Positions 59,416 to 64,000 of a stretch of DNA of 64,000 nt are shown piece by piece. The notes below the pieces were generated by a model. That model was not told the DNA's origin. It ran no database searches and saw nothing but the letters and a program-made list of their open reading frames with translations. This stretch comes from Amycolatopsis sp. DSM 110486 (GTDB lineage Bacteria > Actinomycetota > Actinomycetes > Mycobacteriales > Pseudonocardiaceae). Position 1 is the stretch's first letter, and each line of letters starts with the position of its first letter. The DNA lies in contig NZ_CP080519.1 in the NCBI RefSeq assembly GCF_019468465.1, positions 7,557,001 through 7,621,000 on the forward strand, in the 5' to 3' direction. Made by a program: the position numbers and the translations under genes.

Positions 59416-59799
59416 CCGCCGAATCGTAGAGGTAGGCGCCGCTCGCGCCGGGGACCGGTCCGGTGCGTCGGCGAAGTTCGCCCGGCCGGGGACGGCCGTG
59501 CCCGCGGTCGCGTCGGAGAAGGGGATCGACGGCGTCGTGACGAACGCCAAGACCGGCGCTCCGGTGCGCAGCGCGTGGTGACCGGCCGCGAAACGGGCGG
59601 GATCGACCCGCGTGTACCTGCGGTTTCGTGACGCTCGTGGCCGCGGACCGGGCTCGGCTGGTCCCCGGCCACGAGGTCGTCGAAAATCTTCCCGATCGGT
59701 TTGTCGAATCGCGAGCGGGGCCGTTCGACGCGTCGGTGTGGGCCGGTCAGCGCTTCCGGGAAGAATCCGGATCCCGGCCCGAGGGACAAAGGAGCGGAC
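59416..59799. other. 384-bp intergenic region without recognisable gene
   Basis: Open frames here are short extensions of neighbours with Arg/Pro-rich or random-looking translation. No palindromic operator of the LexA type, hairpin or tRNA was seen. It must hold the divergent promoters of lexA and the YCII gene. Confidence 0.6.
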
Positions 59800-60165
59800 A
59801 TGCGGTTTCTCATGATGCACCGGCTGTCGGAGACGCACTCGTCGTGGAACCCCAGCCAGGAGTTCATCGCGAAGATGGGCGAGTTCATCCAGGACTCGGC
59901 CGAGAAGGGCATCTTGATCACGGCGGAGGGCGTCCACCCGTCGGAGAAGGGCGCGCTCGTGCGCAAGACGCGCGGCGGTGCCATCAAGGCCACCGACGGC
60001 CCCTTCACCGAGGCCAAGGAGGTCATCGGGGGCTTCGCGCTGCTGAACTTCGCGAACCGCGAGGAGGCCGTGGAGTACGCGAAGACCTACGCGGCGCTCT
60101 TCGACGACGAGATCGAGGTCGAGGTGCGCCAGGTCGTCGAGTTCGACGAGCTCCCCACCGCGTGA
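59800..60165 (+). CDS. YCII/DGPF-domain protein
   Basis: 121 aa from ATG 59800 with AAAGGAG 5 nt upstream; the upstream in-frame ATG at 59701 has no RBS. DGPF motif TDGPFTEAKEVIGGFALLNF near 65-84, the mark of the YCII-related family. Genes of this family are often linked with ECF sigma factors, as here (60206, converging). Function is unknown; the fold resembles small enzymes that act on reactive intermediates. Confidence 0.9.
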   Translation: MRFLMMHRLSETHSSWNPSQEFIAKMGEFIQDSAEKGILITAEGVHPSEKGALVRKTRGGAIKATDGPFTEAKEVIGGFALLNFANREEAVEYAKTYAALFDDEIEVEVRQVVEFDELPTA

Positions 60166-60172
60166 CGCCCCG

Positions 60173-60201
60173 GCCGGTCCGCCCGCCGCGGGCGGACCGG
60201 C
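60173..60201. terminator. perfect 13-bp bidirectional terminator hairpin
   Basis: GCCGGTCCGCCCG (60173-60185), 3-nt loop, CGGGCGGACCGGC (60189-60201). It lies exactly between the converging YCII and sigma-factor stops. Confidence 0.8.
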
Positions 60202-60205
60202 AGGG

Positions 60206-61153
60206 TCACCGGTACGAGGGAGCGAACACCGGCACCAGCGCCGGGTCGTTGAACGACGTGATGCGCGCGATGCGCCCGCCACGCACGGTCAGCACCTGCA
60301 CGCCGTATGGCTCGTCGGCCGTGTCGTCGGTGCGGTGGTGCACGACGAGGGCCGGCTGGCCGTTGGCGCGCGTGGGCGTCATCCGCCAGCGGCCCGGACG
60401 CAGCACGCGCGCCGCGAGGAACCCCGTGACGGCGTCTCGGCCGGTGAACCACGTCGGGATCGGCGGCATCTCCAGCTCGACATCGGCGCGCAGGAGACGG
60501 ACCAGCGCTTCGGCGTCGGCGCGGGTGAACGCGTCCACGTAGTTCTCGAGCAGCGCCCGGTCGGTCTCGCCGGTCGGTTCGGTCATCTCGTCCTCGATCG
60601 GTCCGGCCTCGGCGAGGTGCGTCCGCGCGCGGCGCAGGGCACTGTCGACGGCCGCCGCGGTCGTGTCGAGCAGCTCCGCGACCTCGGCCGTCGGGAAGGC
60701 CAGCACGTCGCGCAGCGTCAGCACGGCCCGCTGCCGAGCCGGCAGCAGCTGCAGCGCGGCGATGAACGCGAGCCGCACCCCGGCCCGCGCCGCGGCGGCC
60801 ACGGCCGGGTCCCCGGCGCCGAACTCGGGGGCCGGCTGGAGCCAGGCGACCGACGGCTCACGCGAGGCCACCGGCACCCGGTGGTCGTCGGCCGGCGCGC
60901 CCAGGCCCGACGGCAGCGGCCGCCGAGCCCGGGTCGCCAGCGCCGTCAAACAGGTGGTGGTGGCGATCTTGTACAGCCAGCGCCGCACCGACGACCGGCC
61001 CTCGAATCCGCCGAACCCGCGCCAGGCCCGCAGATACGTCTCCTGCACGAGGTCCTCGGCGTCGTGGATCGAGCCCAGCAGCCGATAGCAGTGCGCGAGC
61101 AGCTCCGGCCGGAACGGCTCGGTCAGCGCGCTGAACTCGGCGTTCGACGGCAT
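60206..61153 (-). CDS. ECF-type RNA polymerase sigma factor with SnoaL-like C-terminal domain
   Basis: 315 aa from ATG 61153 (GGGAG 5 nt upstream); the upstream start 61198 would overlap the SDR stop. Sigma region 2 (LLAHCYRLLGSIHDAEDLVQETYLRAWRGF near 20-50), region 4 (LQLLPARQRAVLTLRDVLAFPTAEVAELLDTTAAAVDSALRRAR near 135-180), and from about 200 a SnoaL/NTF2-like domain (LLENYVDAFTRADAEALVRLLRADVELEMPP). This is the SigG/SigJ-type ECF layout, where the C-terminal domain replaces a separate anti-sigma factor. Targets are unknown. Confidence 0.91.
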   Translation of the reverse strand: MPSNAEFSALTEPFRPELLAHCYRLLGSIHDAEDLVQETYLRAWRGFGGFEGRSSVRRWLYKIATTTCLTALATRARRPLPSGLGAPADDHRVPVASREPSVAWLQPAPEFGAGDPAVAAAARAGVRLAFIAALQLLPARQRAVLTLRDVLAFPTAEVAELLDTTAAAVDSALRRARTHLAEAGPIEDEMTEPTGETDRALLENYVDAFTRADAEALVRLLRADVELEMPPIPTWFTGRDAVTGFLAARVLRPGRWRMTPTRANGQPALVVHHRTDDTADEPYGVQVLTVRGGRIARITSFNDPALVPVFAPSYR

Positions 61154-61194
61154 GGCTTCTCCCGTGGTGCGCAGGAGTCCACTGTAGAGGCCGC

Positions 61195-61929
61195 TCACGG
61201 CAGCGGGCGCACGCCGGCACCGCCGACGACCTGCTCCGGCGCGGCGGTCTCGTCGGCCGCCAGCTCCAGCACGGCCTTCGCCACCTGCTCCGGCGTGAGC
61301 ACCGGCTGCAGACCCTCGATGAACGCGTCGCGGGCCACGCCCTGGCGGGCCGCGTAGGCGGTGACACCGGCCGAGCCCACGCCGGCCGTCGGCGTGAGCT
61401 GGGGGAGCAGCGTGAGGAAACGCAGGCCCAGCCCGGCGCGCTCGGCTTCGTCGGCCGCGTAGCCGCGCAGGTAGCGGACCGCGGCCTTGGCGCTCGCGTA
61501 ACCGCCGCTGAGCGGCGACCCGGCCAGCGCCGCACCGCTCGACATCGACACGACCACGCCGCCGGGCGCGAGCGGCTCACGCAGCGCCGCGCGGGTCCAC
61601 TCGAAGACGTGCCGCGTGTCGGTGTGCCAGTTCCGGCTGAAGGTTTCCCAGGTCTGGTCCTGCACCGGCGCCATGTGCGGCGTCGCGCCGGCGTTGAGCA
61701 CGAGCAGATCGGGCCGGTAGTCGCGGAGCACGGCCGCGGCCAGCGTTTCGTCGGTCGCGTCGGCGGCCAGGGGCGTGAAGAGCTCGCCGGCCTCGTCCCG
61801 GACGGCGAGCAGATCCTCTTCACTGCGCGCGATCCCGACGACGCGCGTGCCGGCGGCCACGAGCGCGACGGCGATCGCGCGCCCGAACCCACGGCCGGCT
61901 CCGGTGACTACGGCGGTCTGGAAAGACAT
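61195..61929 (-). CDS. short-chain dehydrogenase/reductase
   Basis: 244 aa. SDR: TGAGRGFGRAIAVALVAAG near 9-27, LNAGATPH near 85, Ser near 132 (MSSGAALAG) and YASAKAAVRYL near 144-154. It precedes the sigma-factor gene by 41 bp on the same strand and may be co-transcribed with it, as an enzyme in that stress regulon. Substrate unknown. Confidence 0.9.
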   Translation of the reverse strand: MSFQTAVVTGAGRGFGRAIAVALVAAGTRVVGIARSEEDLLAVRDEAGELFTPLAADATDETLAAAVLRDYRPDLLVLNAGATPHMAPVQDQTWETFSRNWHTDTRHVFEWTRAALREPLAPGGVVVSMSSGAALAGSPLSGGYASAKAAVRYLRGYAADEAERAGLGLRFLTLLPQLTPTAGVGSAGVTAYAARQGVARDAFIEGLQPVLTPEQVAKAVLELAADETAAPEQVVGGAGVRPLP

Positions 61930-62097
61930 CGGACACTCCCGGGTGGTGAGGGAAATCGGTCCGCATCAAGACCGCCCGGCGCCGCGAAAACCGTCGGCCT
62001 GCCGCTGTGTCTTGGGTCACAGCAGGCTCAGCGGTGCAGATTCCGCGCTTCCCTGACAATCGTCTTCTCGAGGCCGGTCACCGGATCGTATAACGAC

Positions 62098-62568
62098 CTA
62101 TACGGAGTCCTTTGTGGACACCCGCGCTCCACCGTCGTTCTCCCAGTCGTAGACGACCGTCGTCCGGAGGACGACGTCCTGCAGGGACCGGCGGTGGGGG
62201 CTCACGATCACCCACAGCAGCCCGATCGGGAAGACCACGCAGAACAGCGCTCGGGCCGCGGCGCGGACCCAGCCCAGGCGCCGGCCGCGGCCCAGGACGC
62301 GGAGGCCGAGCAGTGCCCCGCCGTAGCTGCGGCCGATGGTGGCCCAGCTGACCGTGAGGTACACGATCGCGACGGCCGCGGAGATCCCGCCGGCCAGTGC
62401 CGGCGGTGCCGCGGGCCACCGGAACGACAGCGGCGAGGCCGCGAACAGCGCCGCCACCACCGCGAAGTAGCCGCCGAACGTGAGCAGCCCGGTCACGGCC
62501 GCGTCGAGCAGGGCGGCGACCAGGCGCGTGACGATGCCCGCCGGCCCCTCAGGCGGGCCGGTCACCAC
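62098..62568 (-). CDS. RDD-family membrane protein
   Basis: 156 aa. RDD pattern: RLVAALLDAAVTGLLTFGGYFAVVAALF with the Arg and Asp of the name (R15, D22 region), AAVAIVYLTVSWATIGRSYGGALLGLRVL and RSLQDVVLRTTVVYD. Three hydrophobic helices. Its start (GTG 62568) overlaps the end of the preceding gene by 20 bp, so the last three genes in the window form an operon. Function unknown. Confidence 0.88.
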   Translation of the reverse strand: MVTGPPEGPAGIVTRLVAALLDAAVTGLLTFGGYFAVVAALFAASPLSFRWPAAPPALAGGISAAVAIVYLTVSWATIGRSYGGALLGLRVLGRGRRLGWVRAAARALFCVVFPIGLLWVIVSPHRRSLQDVVLRTTVVYDWENDGGARVSTKDSV

Positions 62569-63001
62569 GGCGCCGCAGCACGCGGCCGACCACGCGGGCC
62601 ACGGCGTCGTCGGCGTTCACCCCGGCACCCCGCACGCCCCGGATCGCTTCGCCCGCAACGGTTCCGCTCGACTGCCGCACGACTTCAGGCAGGTCCATCG
62701 CGGCCACGAGGTCACCGAAGTCCAGTGTGGACACCACGGCCGCCACGTCGACCTCGGCGAGCACTGCGTCGAGGTCCACGTGCTCACCGACCAGCTTCGG
62801 CAGGTCGACCGCGTCGAGCACGGCCGCGGCGGCCGCGGTCACCACGTCCCGCACCGCGCGGCGCGCCACGTCCTCGGGTACGGCGGTCGTCAGCACGGCC
62901 CAGCCCGCCCGCCGCAGCGGGGTGGACGCCCACCAGCCGGCCTTGAGCGCCACCGCGCCCAGCCCCAGCACCGCGCCGACGTGGTCGGGCTCGTCGTTCA
63001 C
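62549..63001 (-). CDS. conserved hypothetical protein, 150 aa
   Basis: 150 aa from GTG 63001 (AAGGGGGA 4 nt upstream). An N-terminal stretch GAVLGLGAVALKAGWWAS, then an acidic helical part with repeated Val/Asp pattern (LVGEHVDLDAVLAEVDVAAVVSTLDFGDLVAAMDLPEVVRQSSG). The alternating V/D/L repeats also occur in other actinobacterial envelope-associated proteins. Unknown function; between an RDD protein and a membrane protein in one operon. Confidence 0.75.
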   Translation of the reverse strand: MNDEPDHVGAVLGLGAVALKAGWWASTPLRRAGWAVLTTAVPEDVARRAVRDVVTAAAAAVLDAVDLPKLVGEHVDLDAVLAEVDVAAVVSTLDFGDLVAAMDLPEVVRQSSGTVAGEAIRGVRGAGVNADDAVARVVGRVLRRRGDRPA

Positions 63002-63012
63002 GGCGTCCCCCT

Positions 63013-63999
63013 TCAGCCGGTCGCCGCCGGCCGGTCGCCGGGGACGTCGAGGAACTGGATCACGGCGAGGACCACCAGCAGAACGAGGGCGATCAGCAGC
63101 ACCGCGAGCCCGCTCGGCCGATCGAGGAACAGGAACACGAGCACGGCGATCGCGACGGCACCGGCGCGCAGGGCCACGCGGTAGGAGTGCACCCACTTGC
63201 CGAGGCCGGTGGCGCGCAGGCCGCTGCGCGAGCGCAGCCACGTCAGTCCCTTGACCACGCCTTGGCGGATGTGGACGGCGGTGGACGAAGGACCGGCGAG
63301 GAAGGCCCCGAGCGCCACCACGATCCCGACCGCGAACAGGGTTCTCAGACCGTCGCGCAGGAACCGCAGCACAATGTCGAACGCCGCCGAGACCGGTGCC
63401 GCCGAGCGGCTCGGGACCGCGTCGACGACGATGGTGCGCCCGATCGCGAGCCCGATCGCGAGGACCAGCATGCTGAACGCGAACCCGAGCGCGGCGCCGA
63501 TGAGCGCACGTCGTTTGTGCCGGGCGATGTAGACGCCCGCGGCGAGCAGCACGATCGCGATCCACGGCAGCCACGTCGCGAGCCGGTCCAAGGTGGTGTA
63601 CCACGAGCGCGCTTTCACCAGGCCGGCCGCGTCGGCGACCTCGATCGTCGGGTGGACCTCGGGGATGCGGTTCACGATGGTGAGCCCGTCGGCGGCGAGC
63701 TGCTGCTTCGCGTCGTCGATGAACGGCGCGAGGTCGAGCACGACCTTGTCGCCCTGGATCGCGATGGCCGACGCCGACCCGTCGAGCACGGCGACCGCCT
63801 GCTGGTGGGCTGTGCGGATCACACGGTCCCAGGTCTGCGCGATCCGGTCGCTGGCGACGAGGGTCGCGACACGGCCGTGCACGAAGCTCTGCACGCCCGA
63901 CGCGAGCGGACCGGTCAGGGCCTCCAGCCGGTCGGTGACGGCCGGCGGGACGCCCTGGGCCGCGAGCGCGCCGACGGCGTCGGTCGCGATGGCCTGCAC
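63013..63999 (-). CDS. membrane protein, 5' end beyond window
   Basis: At least 328 aa; the frame stays open to the right edge, so the true start is outside. N-terminal soluble part (about 1-135) with helical repeats (VRTAHQQAVAVLDGSASAIAIQGDKVVLDLAPFIDDAKQQL), then five or six hydrophobic helices (WLPWIAIVLLAAGVYIA, AALGFAFSMLVLAIGLAIG, LFAVGIVVALGAFLAG, AGAVAIAVLVFLFL and LAVLLIALVLLVVLAVIQFL). It fits large actinobacterial integral membrane proteins of unknown role. First visible gene of the leftward three-gene operon. Confidence 0.85.
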   Translation of the reverse strand: MQAIATDAVGALAAQGVPPAVTDRLEALTGPLASGVQSFVHGRVATLVASDRIAQTWDRVIRTAHQQAVAVLDGSASAIAIQGDKVVLDLAPFIDDAKQQLAADGLTIVNRIPEVHPTIEVADAAGLVKARSWYTTLDRLATWLPWIAIVLLAAGVYIARHKRRALIGAALGFAFSMLVLAIGLAIGRTIVVDAVPSRSAAPVSAAFDIVLRFLRDGLRTLFAVGIVVALGAFLAGPSSTAVHIRQGVVKGLTWLRSRSGLRATGLGKWVHSYRVALRAGAVAIAVLVFLFLDRPSGLAVLLIALVLLVVLAVIQFLDVPGDRPAATG

Positions 64000-64000
64000 G

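Overview
The window is about 70% GC, uses GTG starts and ATGA/GTGA gene overlaps heavily, and carries Lsr2, an F420-type LLM oxidoreductase, many TetR/MarR/IclR regulators and Tat-exported enzymes. This points to a filamentous actinobacterium, most likely Pseudonocardiaceae (Amycolatopsis-like); the genus is inferred from gene content only. No rRNA, tRNA, CRISPR, phage or insertion sequence was seen. The window reads as chromosomal accessory and secondary-metabolism DNA.

Layout. 1-12.8 kb: a lipoprotein (cut by the window edge), a Tat-exported phospholipase C-type enzyme, an unknown protein, an MFS exporter with its MarR regulator, an alkaline-phosphatase-superfamily enzyme, a LolA/RseB-like membrane protein with an ABC transporter, and an exported lipase. 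10.9-22.4 kb: a complete soluble di-iron monooxygenase locus of the propane/acetone/phenol type (prmABCD/mimABCD). It has an AcoR/MimR-like activator, a 79-aa unknown protein, an amidohydrolase, a DUF59 protein, a zinc alcohol dehydrogenase and a dedicated GroEL. Two copies of a 15-bp palindrome of the form GTCTCA-N3-TGAGAC sit in its control regions and a third lies in front of the unknown gene at 3.2-3.8 kb. 22.4-34.4 kb: DoxX, a TetR/SDR pair with a clear operator, a quinone oxidoreductase, an orphan histidine kinase, then a transporter, acyl-CoA dehydrogenase, acyl-CoA ligase and enoyl-CoA hydratase block for a carboxylic acid, followed by a tandem TetR fusion, a broken membrane-protein gene and an LLM oxidoreductase. 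34.4-42.9 kb: an exported peptidoglycan-active protein, a DUF6745 protein with its partner, an HD-domain hydrolase, a MarR/membrane-protein operon, a proline racemase-like/proC pair, an RpiR regulator and a small conserved protein.

43-52 kb is the most interesting region. Nine co-directional genes, the last seven joined by 4-bp ATGA overlaps, encode class 1B dihydroorotate dehydrogenase (PyrD+PyrK), dihydroorotase, an N-carbamoyl-amino-acid amidohydrolase, aspartase, an MFS transporter, an IclR regulator and two small degenerate phosphoribosyltransferase-like proteins. Together they can take up orotate and convert it through dihydroorotate, N-carbamoyl-L-aspartate and aspartate to fumarate, ammonia and CO2. 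No aspartate transcarbamoylase is present, so the set reads as catabolic, not biosynthetic.

52-64 kb: a cupin, a TIGR03086-type protein, DUF1622, Lsr2, a LacI regulator beside a Tat-exported GH95-like glycosidase and an SDR, a LexA protein, a YCII/ECF sigma factor pair, an SDR, and membrane proteins running off the right edge. Many intergenic regions hold unusually clean palindromes (TetR, MarR, IclR and GntR-like operators, GC-rich hairpins) and a recurring 11-bp palindrome TCCACWGTGGA.
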